64,000 nt of DNA from Catonia carolina (lineage: Eukaryota; Arthropoda; Insecta; Hemiptera; Achilidae), in the NCBI GenBank assembly GCA_035578175.1, contig JAQMRL010000001.1, forward strand, positions 369,699,720 to 369,763,719, in the 5' to 3' direction. Position numbers and translations under genes: made by a program. How positions within the stretch are numbered: position 1 is the stretch's first letter; every line of letters starts with the position of its first letter. Below, piece by piece: positions 19,173 through 30,699 of this stretch. Under the pieces are notes generated by a model, which made no database searches, was not told the DNA's origin, and was given only the letters and a program-made list of their open reading frames with translations.

Positions 19173-20389
19173 AATGAAAATAAAATACGGAAGGCTGTTT
19201 ATTATTTTCCAGTCGCCCAGACATGATAAGTTTTGTCTACATCAATAATTTATTGTCTTCTGTGCTTCTATATGCTACAATTTCTTTATTATGTACGGTA
19301 TTATACTTCATAGATTTTCGGTACTATAAAATAATCAAAAATATTATAACAGAAAACAAAACAATTGATTATAGCCAACAAGAAGCTGTAGGGCTGTTGG
19401 CGTTTAGGCTTGAAAAGAATATTGGATGTAAAGTTTAGTTTGGTAATTTTATCCTTAAGAGTTATTCGGTTTGGTTGTGATTATTTCCTCATTACTTTTA
19501 TTAACTTTTATAAAGGGCTAATTAATTTTTATTTATATATCATGATTATCTCATCGGAATACCTGGTGTACTACAATAATTGTAGAATAATAGAATTATT
19601 CTTATATTAATAATAATACTGCAGTAAATAAATAGTAGGTATAGTGAATAAACTACTTCTATTTATTCTAACACGTAAAAACAGTGCCTAAATCTTTCGT
19701 TTTTAGTATAGAGGGCATTGTGTTTGCCGAGTTGCGATTGTCTTCCACTATGCTTCTAAACGTTTCGAAGAATATTACTCAATGCTAGACTATCGTATCT
19801 CGACTTACGATAGTCTTGAATGACAGAAATGTTACCAGTCATGTGCAAGACTATACTAACTGAAGTTGTGTTAGTCTTGCATGTGATGAGAGAACATTTT
19901 TAGAAAAAAATTACTATCACAATGTTCAAAATAAACAATTATAGTCTATTTAGAGTTATGATAGTCTGGCACTAGGAAGATAATGAGAAATAACAGCCAA
20001 TTCATGAATAAACAGAAAAATGAAAATTTTTGAGTTACAATAGTCTTGCATTAGGAGTGCGATATGTGCAATGACTAGTTTCATTAGCAGAAATTGTTTT
20101 TGAAAAGTTGAAATTAAAACTGCAAGAAATATTTTAATATTTAAATTTGGACTTAGGTTGTTTCTTGACTAAACACCAAAAAAATCACAGCTGATATTAG
20201 TAAACATATCTTATTTTTAAAAAAATTGTTATAATACACGATTTATTTTTTTATAAAACTACTTCTTATGTTATAATAATGATTTTAATGAAATAATACG
20301 CAAAATAAAAAATATTTTCGCTCTTGATTAATACTCATCTTTCATAAACTGGCGAAAGCAAAATGTTTTGGTAAAATTCTTTGTATTCA

Positions 20390-21461
20390 TGTGGTATTTA
20401 ATGCATTAGTTTATTCAAATCTTCAATATTCTTCTTATAAATAGCCACTTTTCCATCAGGGTATGGATTTGCATCTGGTAAAGATACTTTATTTCCAAAT
20501 GGACTGCTTCGTAGGAGGAATGTATGTGTAACAACACTACCTATTTTAATAAAAGGTTTGACTCGAACAGTGCCAGCTCTTTGGCCAGAGAGATATAAAA
20601 ACTATTTGTATGTAGAAACTGTAAAAGTCATTTTTTGATTTCTTGGAATGTTTTTGAACTGTATTTCAACAGAAATGGCATTTTTCTTATAATAATGGTT
20701 ACCCCAAACTTTGAAATTAAAAATAATTTCTAAAGAAACCAGAGTAACCATGAATCATCTGTTTACTGGTGAAGATATTAACAGCTCACAATATTGTTTA
20801 ATGGAATATATGCTATCAGTGCGACGAATTAATCTTTTTGCACATGCAAAATCACGGTCACATGGTAACCAAGAATGTCCTCGGAATGGGTAGTACTGAT
20901 TTCAGAAGTAGAATCAGAAACATAATTTTTTATGTAATCCCATAGAAAGGAACAAACTTCATGGCCCCCTTTTTTGCTACACTATCATGGTATAGATAAA
21001 ACATTGCTGATTCATCATAAAAATTGTGGATTCAAAACACATTCACTGTTACTTGATTATAATAAAGTAATTCCTGTACAGGAATATTAGGAAGAGGCAG
21101 GTTTGCCATGTAATCAAATGAAATCCCTAAAACACTTTTGTCAGATTTGCATTTTTCTTGTATAGTTTTAAGTTCACTATAAAATTTCTTGGCTCGCCTT
21201 CTATGCACAAGTAATTCAGCTGCAGCAACTTGTTTTCCAGAGTAATTTAAAGTTTGACTTTTTATCTTCACCATTAGGTCCTCACAGGTTCCACACATAT
21301 CAATCTGAGGCCTACCAAATTGATAATCAAAATGACCCTTAAAATATTGTCTATAGAAACTATATTTGATAGGAGAGTCCTGATATTTTTGTTGAAACAA
21401 CTGATGCATAATTTCGATGTTCAATTTTGCACCATGTGCATATTCACGAACAACATAACCT
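20390..21461 (-). pseudogene. Transposase-like protein with RGHSxLPCDRDF motif
   Basis: The minus strand reads REYAHGAKLNIEIMHQ, then YRQYFKGHFDYQFGRPQIDMCGTCEDL (a CxxC module), a helical RRRAKKFYSELKTIQEKC and GISFDYMANLPLPNIPVQE (21032-21461). In other frames further along come FYLYHDSVAKKGA, and at about 20880-20800 FRGHSWLPCDRDFACAKRL. This series occurs in a large, mostly unnamed family of insect proteins with an RNase H-like core, usually with a D-x-C-x-GQNKN motif between the last two blocks. Here that central part is missing and frames change, so it is broken. Position beside the right TIR suggests it is the former transposase of the TTAA element. Confidence 0.6.
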
Positions 21462-21692
21462 CAAAATAACCTAAGCTAAAAGTCAGCTGATGATCAAAGT
21501 TTAGTTATGAAACAACCTATGTGCAGGACATAGGTTGTTTCTTAAGTAAACAAATTTTTGTTCATTCAGTTTTGTAGGTTAAATGAATGGGACTTGAGTT
21601 GTTTCTTAAGCAAATGATGCATCTATGTATATTATTACAGAAATACATAAAATGTGAAAATGAGAAAAAGTGGACTTAGGTTGTTTCTTAAA

Positions 21693-21870
21693 TCAAACTA
21701 AGCGTTATACAAAAAACTTTATAAATAACAGTTGTAGAATTTTAAATTCTCTACAACTTCAATGATATACATTTTTGCGTTAAAATGCATAATAAAGCCG
21801 CAATCTTACAAAAAAACAATTTTTTTACGTGAAAACAGCTTCACCAAGTATTTCATAAAAACATTGTAAA
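21693..21870 (+). repeat. Interspersed repeat family A, copy 4 (fragment)
   Basis: It starts at the AAACTAAGCGTTATAC core directly after the TTAA duplication and runs to the CAGCTTCACCAAG block. The transposon therefore appears to have inserted at the edge of a family A copy. Confidence 0.7.
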
Positions 21871-21874
21871 ATAA

Positions 21875-21932
21875 AGAAACAAATAATTGAAACTAAATGA
21901 TGAAACAATTTTTCTTGTGTTATATATATTCT
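21875..21932 (+). repeat. Direct repeat flanking the TTAA transposon, right copy
   Basis: Counterpart of 17479-17536, with about 90% identity by eye over 58 bases. Confidence 0.7.
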
Positions 21933-21934
21933 TT

Positions 21935-22260
21935 AACCCACCGGGTTGGTCTAGAGGTAAAGTCGTCGCCAAAATCAGCTGTTTAACAGCTGATTTTCGG
22001 AGACGAAGGTTCCTGGTTCAAATCCTAGTAAAGGTAGTTACTTTTATTCGGATTTGAATACTAGACAGTGGTTACCGGTGTACTTTGATGGTTGGGTTTC
22101 AATTAACCATACTCTCTCAGGAATGGTCGGCCTGGTTTTGTACAAGACTACACCTCATTTACACGCCATATACATCATCCTCATTTCATTGGGTCATGGG
22201 GTTGCTTATTGTTCTAAATTGAACAGATTGCAACGTACACACAAATTAGGAATAGGAATA
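21935..22260 (+). repeat. tRNA-derived SINE with hairpin arm, copy 1
   Basis: The head has an A box (GGTTGGTCTAGAGGT) and a B box (GGTTCAAATCC), separated by a 27-base palindrome (AAAATCAGCTGTT, T, then its complement; 21971-21997). The body contains ACTAGACAGTGGTTACCGG, TCTCAGGAATGGTCGG and TGCTTATTGTTCTAAATTG and matches 31640-31975. The extra hairpin lies where a class II tRNA (Leu or Ser type) has its variable arm. A short frame inside it is a by-product of the SINE. Confidence 0.75.
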
Positions 22261-22439
22261 TATATTCTTAGGCTAAAATACTGGAAAATTATATAGGTAT
22301 TTATCCAAGCTTGTTATTTATTTACGGTTGGAATACAAACTTAAGAAGCGGTTGGAATATCAAACAACTAATACGATCTTATGAACAGATATGTTTGAAA
22401 TTATTATAAATGAATGTTGGATTTTTTGCATAAATTACC

Positions 22440-22620
22440 ACTTTTGCATACATACGTCTGCATACATTACCACAACTACTACTACCGGAATTCTTATAAC
22501 CAGTACTGAATAAATTACCCGGATACATAACTGATAGGAATAACGTAGCCCTACCACTACCAATAACGTAGGCTAGTGGTAGGAATAGTAAAGTGGTAGG
22601 AGTGGTAGTAAGAATTATTT
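22440..22620 (+). repeat. Interspersed repeat shared with 10178-10440
   Basis: GGTAGGAATAGTAAAGTGG and repeated TAGGAATAACGTAG-type blocks match the earlier locus. Confidence 0.55.
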
Positions 22621-22639
22621 TATTACTATATATTATTAT

Positions 22640-22852
22640 TATTATTATTAATTAATTATTCGCGTAAGATCTGTTTTCATTACTTTAATTCAAAAGTATT
22701 ACTATACTATATTATATAAAAGTATTACTATATATATTATATTATTATTAATCAATTATATTATATAAAAGTATTACTATATATATTATATTATTATTAA
22801 TCAATTATTCGCGTAAGATCTGTTTTCATTACTTTAATTCAAAAGTATTAGG
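22640..22852 (+). repeat. Tandem duplication, about 147-base period
   Basis: TTCGCGTAAGATCTGTTTTC occurs at about 22659 and 22807. The AT-rich spacer TATTATATAAAAGTATTAC is itself duplicated. Confidence 0.8.
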
Positions 22853-23009
22853 TTGATATTAAAAAAAAATTAATATAGATAGAATACTGCTAAAAAAAAA
22901 ATAATTGAAACCATTTATCTCTTAAGTTACACTACAATACATATATTTTATCCCAAACAATCCGGAATTTAACCAGTAGCCGCTATATATTAGGCCCCCC
23001 CCTTCCGTA

Positions 23010-23105
23010 AAGCATCTACGTTCCACCCTGCAAATAACACCTTCACATCATTCACCACAAGGTCTGGTTGTATAATGAAATTCATTACTCTCAGAAGAGA
23101 TCTAC
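23010..23105 (+). repeat. Family B fragment
   Basis: TTCCACCCTGCAAATAACAC to TTCATTACTCTCAGAAGAG match the middle of family B copies. Confidence 0.7.
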
Positions 23106-23149
23106 AAGATCTGCTTAACTCTACAACTTAAAAAAAAATAGTGAATTCA

Positions 23150-23205
23150 AATCACTACCCATAGACTTCTGACTACCTGACTATACAATCTGACTATCTG
23201 ACCAC

Positions 23206-23247
<42 letters not shown>

Positions 23248-23637
23248 GACTACTCGACCATACAATCTAACTCTATCTTTATACGATCTGCATACCTCAC
23301 AAAAAAAAAATCTGACTACCTGACCACACACACACAATCTGACCACACACACAATCTGACTACCTGAATTAAAAAAAAAATCTGACTATCTCTCTCACTA
23401 TACAATCTGATTACCTGACCACCACCACCACACACACACACACACACACACACAATCTGACTACATGACTAAAAAAAAATCTGACTATCTAACCATACAA
23501 TCCGACTATCTGACTTAAAAAAAAATCTGACTATCTCTCACTAACTATACAATCTGACTACAAGACCATAAAAAAAAAAATCTGACTACCTGACTACAAT
23601 CTAACACTCAAAAAAAAAAAAAAAAAAAAAAAAAAAA
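23150..23637 (+). repeat. TCTGACT minisatellite with (CA)n and poly(A)
   Basis: More than ten A(n)TCTGACTACCTGACC-like units run through this block, broken by (CA)n tracts at about 23208-23244 and 23428-23452 and ending in a 28-base poly(A) at 23610-23637. Confidence 0.85.
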
Positions 23638-23672
23638 CCCACATCCCATAAACTACACCAACATCTACAAGA

Positions 23673-23728
23673 CCAACCAACCAACCAACCAACCAACCAA
23701 CCAACCAACCAACCAACCAACCAACCAA
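23673..23728 (+). repeat. (CCAA)14 microsatellite
   Basis: Fourteen perfect CCAA units. Confidence 0.95.
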
Positions 23729-23729
23729 C

Positions 23730-25215
23730 TAAACAACAACAACAAATCTGACCATAACACCAAACACAAATAAAGAAAACCAAACCTATCATAATCTGAC
23801 CAAAGACAACCAACCCTAAACAAACCCAAAACACTTTTCTGAGCTGATTAGACCTAATACAAATACAGATACCCAACCCCATCACAATCACAATCTGACA
23901 ACAGAAAACTAAAATAAAACAAATCCAAAACCATTTTGGGTAGAACAACCCTATTTTCCCCTACTGCTGTGATTAGAACTTGCCATTCGTACCGTGTAAA
24001 ATTGACAAGGAAATATTTGTAGTAATTCTGTCTAATTGCCGAGCACTCTTTTTTTTAACTAATTGACTAATTGCCAATTGGAGGAATTCTCTAATTGCCT
24101 AATACAACTCTTTCTATACTTTCTGGAACTCTACCCGTAGTAGGCCTGCAAAGTAAAAAATATTTCTGTAGGAATAAACTTTTTTACGTTGATTTTAACT
24201 GATCTTCCAGTTCATCGCCTCTTGGTACCAAAAAGTGTACTTTTTTAGAAAGATTTCGTCTGCATGCGCGCATGTTCATGTGAGGGAGAAAATGAGTAAG
24301 AGAGGACGGAAGAGAAAGGAATGTAAGGGAAAAAGTATTTGTGAAGGAGGGAGAAAGCACAGCTATTAGAATATTTATAAAGGTTAGAATTAGCAGTTTC
24401 TGTTGGTATTTTGATAGCAATTTAGAATAACATGTTTTTTAAATAACTAAAAAACAACAAAAGTACAAAGGTTTACTGTACTCAGGTTTCATTCTCTTTC
24501 AATTATAAAGTGGTAAACAAATGTTTGTTTTAGAAGAAAGAATTAAAAGTCTTAATATTGTTTTAATAATGTGAACCATTTAAAATATTCATGATTATTT
24601 TTTTGAAAATAACCGACCCTGTATTAACTCGGAGTACAAATACAATGTGATATTCCACTCATAAAATTTGGTTAGAAAAATAAAACTCAAGCGAATTCTG
24701 TTTTTATTTAAGATAAGCGTCAAAACATTTTCCGTTTACAGTTCAGTTATTTTCCTTTTGTTAGAGTTTAAAGTTTACTTTTAAAACATCTTTTTGTACA
24801 AAATTTGGGAAGAATGTTTTTCTTTTTTATATTATCGTCAGGCAACTACTGTTAAGTCCATATTGCCATAGTATCGTTGAGATCATAGAACTTTATTCTC
24901 TATTCATCAATATAAACTGTCAAAATTCTTATTTTATTTTTGCTGAAAAAACTTTTTGTATTTCTTTCTGTGTAATAAATACCTTTGAGATACAATCCAT
25001 TTTAATTTTGGTCGTAACACACAATATATTTTGTAGTATTCTTTAAGTTCTGTTGAATTCACTGTAAAAGAATAAAAGTTGTGTTCCAGTAGCGATGCTA
25101 ATCTACTGTTAGTTTTAGTCAAATCATTGTTTAATAAAGATACTGTATCTAAAATTATATTATTGGCAAAAATAACTATATTTTTAAATTGTGAGATTGT
25201 ATTTTTACATGAAAC
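23730..25215. other. Noncoding host DNA
   Basis: No gene or named repeat is recognised. CTAATTGCC is repeated near 24030-24100. Confidence 0.45.
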
Positions 25216-25221
25216 TATCTA

Positions 25222-25610
25222 TGTTGTTTAGGTCAACAGCCGAAAGGCTGGTTTGAACCTCAGAGGTTTAACTAAGTAAAACGAGGAGTGAGGTGGTTTA
25301 CTCATGCCTTCCTCACTGAGTACAAAAGTAGCCAATCCATATCAGCATGCCAGGCCCTCTGAAAAGTATCTACTCTGGACCCTGCAAATGGCACCTTTAC
25401 TTCATTTATCTGGCTGTATAATGAAATTCATTACGTTCAGAAGAGATAACTCTGAGTAGTGTCTTTTACACCTCTACCTTTTCTTTTCTTAATAAGTTCA
25501 GTCATATAATTGGCTGACCACGTGATAAGAAAAAGAACTATGTTTTGTAGCCCTAGAACTAGCAGATCGAGTACAACTAATTTAACACTCCACCTGCCTG
25601 TTATGGGTGG
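25222..25610 (+). repeat. Interspersed repeat family B, copy 2 (near full)
   Basis: It runs from TTTAGGTCAACAGCCGAAAGG through CATGCCAGGCCCTC, TGGCTGTATAATGAAATTC and TTGGCTGACCACGTGATAAG to CACTCCACCTGCCTGTTATG. No polymerase III boxes or coding sequence are evident. Confidence 0.85.
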
Positions 25611-25739
25611 AGGAACTATCTATTCAAACGTAAAATAGTCCCGGATAGATCAGTATATTTACCGTTTTTCCAGAGAGCTTGATTGTAAAATTAAACAAAA
25701 ATATTATTTCCATCATTAAAGTTAAAAACTTGGTTAATC

Positions 25740-26165
25740 AACATCATAATAAAGAAGGATTGGGTTTCATCGCCTGTTCCAGCTTCAAACTTAGTAGTCT
25801 CTATTTAATGAAGAAGTTGGGATGCCCATCTCTTCCGAGGGCGTCCAATACCTTTCTGTCCAGTTGGGTTATAAGTAAACAACTGTTTCGATGTTCGATC
25901 ATTTGCGATCCTCAATAGATGACTACACCATTCTTGGCTGTATTTTTGGATAGTTTATATCTTACCTGGAACAAAAAACTCATCCCTAATATCTTCAGTT
26001 TGGACACTGTTTAGCAAACGATACTCTGCTTAAGGTCTTAACAATTTCATTTCAGCAACCTCTATTTTTAATATCTGCTGAGCAGTCAGGGCCCTTCACT
26101 TTGAACCATCCAGTAAAATTGGCAGAAGAATCAGGGTGTGATAAAACTTTAAAACAGTTTCGTTC
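25740..26165 (-). pseudogene. LINE RT C-terminal remnant
   Basis: The minus strand reads KFYHTLILLPILLDGSK, ALTAQQ, IEVAEMKLL, HLLRIANDRTSKQLFTYNP and TGQKGIGRPRKRWASQ. This is the usual C-terminal order (YGS box, thumb helix, GRPRKRW box) of insect non-LTR elements. Several stops and frame changes break it. Confidence 0.7.
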
Positions 26166-26169
26166 AAAC

Positions 26170-26984
26170 TTCTAATGAATAAGGTTTATAAAAATCAATT
26201 TCAATGATGACACATTTTTACTACAACATAGCGATAGCAATAATTTTACTATTTAAGTCGTTATAAAGATGTACTTCATATATTATTAAGTATTGTAATT
26301 TTGACAGCTGAGTAGAATTTTGCCTTTTTACAAAAATTCATTTATGTTATTACTGTAATCAAAGTGATGGCGGGAAAAGAGAGCACTCTTTAATGAACTG
26401 AACAATGAATTTGAATCTAAAATATGGAAACTAAAATTTGTTTAACTAATCCCAAAAGAACTTTTTGGTTTAGCTCCAAAATAGAAGGTACAAGAACTTA
26501 CATCAGGTGCAAAAATACACAAATTAAATTTTCACAATAACATCTCTAAGATTTTTAGTTACGCTTCCCTGATTTACTTGTCTTTGTACTTTTCTATCAA
26601 ATATTAAATAATGTATTATTTTTATTTCTTATTAAATTAATTAATTGTTCGTGTCTGAAAACTTTAAATTTATATTCAAATTTCTTTGATGGATTACCTT
26701 TGTATAGATTAGTTTCAAATACGGCAACACCAATTTGAGTTTGAGGTTAGTTAGTGACAAAACGGTGAGAAGTAGATTAAAATACAATTTGAATATAGAG
26801 CTTAGTTTCATTTTGGAGGTAACTTCAAAGCAGCTTAATTACAATATCGGTCAACTTCGTGTTGAACCAATGAGAGCTTCAGATTGAGTCACGTGACTGC
26901 TGCAAAGACTCACGGGATTGTTATTGCCGTAAATGTCAAAGTTTCATTTTATAAGCCTACAGTGGTGTTTGTGTTAATTTTTTT
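26170..26984. other. Noncoding host DNA
   Basis: Nothing recognised. Confidence 0.4.
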
Positions 26985-27115
26985 CAGTATTATAAGTTTT
27001 GGAGCTCCTAATAACATTCATACCGTCCGTTTAGTGGTTGATGGGTGCTCAGGACAAAATTGAAATACTACAATTCTAAAAATGTGCCTCGCATATTACA
27101 CTTCGTATTGTTGAA
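26985..27115 (+). pseudogene. Remnant of GQNKN-type transposase-like protein
   Basis: The plus strand reads NNIHTVRLVVDGCSGQN, a stop, then NTTILKMCLAYYTSYC. The D-x-C-S-GQN block is the signature that is missing from the pseudogene at 20390-21461, and the surrounding words fit the same family. It is too short to say more. Confidence 0.5.
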
Positions 27116-27119
27116 TCAT

Positions 27120-29735
27120 TGCATTATTTTATTTGCTTTCTGATTGAGATTCTAAACTATCTAACAAACTTAATAAGTTGGGTTGAATAGATGAACCATA
27201 AAATATTGAGTTAGGATTTTTAATTAAAAAAAATTGTTTTGGATACGATTCTCTCATAATTATTTTATTCTCTCTAAGCGGATATTTCAATGAATGACAG
27301 ACAGCTGCAAATTCAATTTAATTATTTTTACATATGTCCAATATTTTAATCGTATTTGTATTTAATTAGGAGCAGTTGGATTTTCCTTATTTAAAAAATT
27401 AGTCCAAAAAATAAATTTATTTTGAAACATCTTTTTTCAGTATTCAAACGCATTACACGGAAGAACTCTTAGACATGAAGATCGTTGAGTTACATCACGC
27501 AATATTTTTTAAAAAATGGAAGGAAGTATATACTTGTATGAAAAATGATGGCTATATACACGAGCTATAATCTCTTAGGAAATTTTAGACTCATATCATG
27601 GCGAAACACGTTATGTTATCTAATATAAGGGTTAAAACCATTAACTCAATTACATCGTTCAAATAATGTAACTTAATGCAAGAGAAAATTATGCTATTTA
27701 TTTAATGAAAGCGATTAACAAAATTATTTAATTTCGTCTTGATATGTTGTCGTTAGATATTTCCTATTAGGCGAAAACTAACGGTACAAAAGTCACTTCT
27801 TAGGCCAATTTGGGTATACGCCGGTCAAATTTTTTCTATGTGACAAACCGTCAGTGATAGCTCAGATTCAGGGGACTTAATAAAATTAAACAACGATTTT
27901 TAATTCCTTTTTTAACGAGCAATTTCATTTTTATTTTTATCGATACTTCCACGACAGAATTTTTTTCTCATCCAAACCAACTAATAAGGCAAAATTTCTA
28001 CCCATAGTTTACAAAATAAAATTTCAAGGTCAATAAGGAGGAAGTGGACCACGGATATACTGTTTTGAAATCATAAATAGAATGTCAGAGATCTGTCAGT
28101 AGATGGTGTTCTCCATGTAGGTCACTCAAGTCATGTCATTTGTTTTTTCACCTACCATCATACCTACTGGTTGTTTAATATTTAACAGTTGAGGATTTTA
28201 TTTATTGAGTTAAAATAATCATTTTAGTTTATTTGTGTTATACTAGACCAATTTGTAAAATTGTATTTTTATCATTTGGCTTACCTACTTTTTGGTAGAT
28301 TTTATCGCCTAAGTACCCGACTTTGTGAAAACATTAACAAGATTATACTGGAACAAAAATATCTTAAAGAAGCATTTTATCTTATACTTAAGACGGAATA
28401 AGAAGAAACATGTCTTTTAAACAGAAAAACACCGATAGTTTTATTAACATTAATAAGCGAATTGCAAGCTTATGAGTAATAACGTAATAATTGTTAAACG
28501 ATGCGTTTATATTGTGAAACTAAAAATAAAAATAAAATCCAAAATATTGTAAAATATTAGTGCGTTATATTTTACTCTCTGGAGGACAATGCAAGTTCTT
28601 TCACAAATATTTTTAAAATAATAAATTAATTTCAACTTTCAGTTCAACGTACATAAGGGCAATGTCATGAGATGCACGACGGTCTCAACGGAGTAAACGA
28701 AAAGCACATAGTTTGCCAGTGCAATTGAAATGAAAAACGTCAGGATAATAATAAACGGAATTTTAATATATTAGTACGTTTCTTTTATATAACAAGACCT
28801 ACTAGTGTTTTGTTACCTATTTTGACTCTGAGACAAGATTACCAGATTACTTTTAGAAAATACCTGCTTAATTTGGTATTATTTTAAACGGATAGACTTC
28901 TTAGATAAAGACGTATGATATTATTAATGCATCCATAAACAGGAAACCACTTAAGTCAAGCGTATAAAAGCCTTATTTCTAGTCTGAACTTGTAATATAC
29001 TAGTATATAAACTTATAACTATTTAAATAAGATAAGAGGTTGTAATGCCATTGGTTACTTTATACGTAATGATTTTTCCCAATAATAAAAATTGTGTTTA
29101 TGTTTCAAAATTTAAATTGTTTTCGTTTTGTTATAATACATTCCCATGGTTGTACATGACAAAATAACGATAACGCGAAAACATCATGTCAGCATGATTC
29201 TTTTGGGTAGATATTTAAATCATTGTTTTTTTTTCATTAAAATCTGCTTATTGCTCGTAGATTGAAACAGATTGTAGTAGAATTGCTTGTTCTAGTAAAA
29301 AAATAATTAGTATTACAGACGTTCGTGGTGTTTTTGTGTTTTGAAAATTTTTCATTAACGTGATTTCAGCTAAAATTATTTTCGTACGTAGAATATTAAG
29401 GAATAACCAACTCAAATAAAATATGTTAGGAAATAGATCTATAATCTTTACAAAAATGTCGCCTTGTTATTGAAATATTTTGTTTGGTTTTGCAAATACT
29501 TTTTAAGAAATATTTTCAAAAAAAATTGCGAATAAACACCAAACTTTACTTTTACCCTTAACCAATTATTATCAGTGTTGTAGAGTTTAAGGGCGAAATA
29601 TATCACAATGCACAAGGGCACCACAACAGCTGAGCTCAGGACCAGGGATTTTAGTAATCTGATTTTTGATTCAGCTAATAAATCAATGTTGTAACCAGAA
29701 TACCTCTAGAGTTGTGAGGAGCTTAGTCAATTAAA
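27120..29735. other. Long noncoding host stretch
   Basis: No gene, repeat family or RNA gene is recognised in 2.6 kb of AT-rich sequence. It may be intron or single-copy intergenic DNA. Confidence 0.4.
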
Positions 29736-29737
29736 AA

Positions 29738-30400
29738 TAAAAAATCTTGTGTGAAACACTCACATGACGTTCTCTTGCCGATGTAAATAACGAACAATAT
29801 AATCTATCATGACTAAACAATATAGGCCTAATGAGAAAATCATAACCTAATTTTGGCCGCCTCCGTAGCACCGTGGTTAGCGCATTGGCCTACTACGCGG
29901 AGGGTTCGATTCCCACCCCAGGGCCGTTGCATAAAAAATCTCTTAGTCAACGGCCCTGTTCCCGGCCAGGGTCTGGAAATTTTCACGAGTCAAATCCAAA
30001 AAATGTTACTTAATCCACCGTAGTTGCTAATAATGACCAAGCTGTTGATGTGACTAATTGCGACTTGTTATTATTATTGATAAGGAAATTCGGTTAATTA
30101 ATGAATTTTAAGTTCATGACCTTTTTCTGCCACTCTTAGAACTTAAAAATGAAAAGTTCCACGAATAAACTACTTCTTCCAGTTGACCGACTTTTATAAA
30201 AATGTTCGTGTCGGGCTCCCTAGCAAAACCTAAGTTAAGTTCCAAGTTTCTTGTTTTTCCGGTGTTCTGTTTTTGGGATATTTGTTTATATACACTCAGA
30301 CCAACAGATATAAACATTTTTTGGGGGTTTAGGGGGCCTGAAAATGTATATTTTCAGTGAAAACTCTATTTCAAAAAACCCAAATGTTAAAAAGATACTC
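29738..30400 (+). repeat. Family A, copy 5, split by a SINE
   Basis: The head (TGTGAAACACTCACATGAC) and early core run to about 29855. The later core (CACGAATAAACTACTTC, TGTTCGTGTCGGGCTC) resumes at about 30118. A tRNA-like SINE lies between. Confidence 0.7.
29856..30105 (+). repeat. tRNA-derived SINE nested in family A
   Basis: GCCTCCGTAGCACCGTGGTT holds the A box and GGGTTCGATTCCCACC the B box about 35 bases later, giving a recognisable tRNA-like head. An inverted pair (GGGCCGTTG...CAACGGCCC) follows. The tail is (TTATTA)-rich. Confidence 0.7.
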
Positions 30401-30655
30401 CCCTTCCCCATGTAACGAGTCAAAATGAATTGACAGCTGGTTGTGTTTATGTTTTGGTCTATTAAAGTATGAAACCAATAGAGCCAGCTGATTGATATTA
30501 AATATTCAAAATTATTTAACATTAATAAAAATTTATCCAAACAAAAGTCTCGTCGCTAGGCAACTAGAGTAAAGGAGAAGAATTATAAAAATTATTTTTG
30601 GAGTGTGGGACTGAAAATCAACCAAAGCAGTAGGTCCTACATTCGTTCATTAATA

Positions 30656-30699
<44 letters not shown>

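Larger units (their letters stand above)
17643..20067. mobile_element. Nested 2.4 kb TIR element with GCAAGACTAT repeats
   Basis: The ends are a 27-base inverted pair: CATATCGCAC...GCAAGACTAT at 17644-17670 and its complement at 20040-20066, 25 of 27 matching. Copies of GCAAGACTAT or its complement recur inside (about 17915, 19785-19815, 19845, 19880). There is no transposase frame of its own; the interior carries a 254-base tandem duplication and a Jockey LINE fragment. No clear target duplication is visible. Confidence 0.55.
17549..21687. mobile_element. 4.1 kb DNA transposon with TTAA target duplication
   Basis: The left end GAAACAACCTATGTCCAC is preceded by TTAA (17545-17548). The right end is its inverted copy (GTGGACTTAGGTTGTTTC) followed by TTAA (21688-21691). 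The inverted match runs about 20 bases with one or two mismatches. Further copies of the end motif lie inside at about 20150, 21505-21545 and 21590-21615, giving subterminal repeats. A transposase-like pseudogene (20390-21461, minus) sits next to the right end. TTAA duplication is typical of piggyBac and Kolobok; the TIR sequence fits neither as I know them. The left half is occupied by a second TIR element (17643-20067). Confidence 0.6.

Noticed and set aside
22054..22296. 80-codon frame beginning NTRQWLPVYFDGW, repeated at 31795
   Set aside because: Both lie within the body of the same SINE; similarity reflects repeat copies, not a gene family.
23208..23460. CRISPR-like array (regular TCTGACT repeats)
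   Set aside because: Repeats are short, irregular, A-rich minisatellite units with simple-sequence spacers in a eukaryotic genome.
23601..23948. 115-codon minus frame with repeated WLVG
   Set aside because: It is produced by the (CCAA)n and poly(A) tracts.
29856..29930. Functional tRNA gene
   Set aside because: A and B boxes are good, but arms do not form a complete cloverleaf and the sequence is joined to a SINE body nested in family A.
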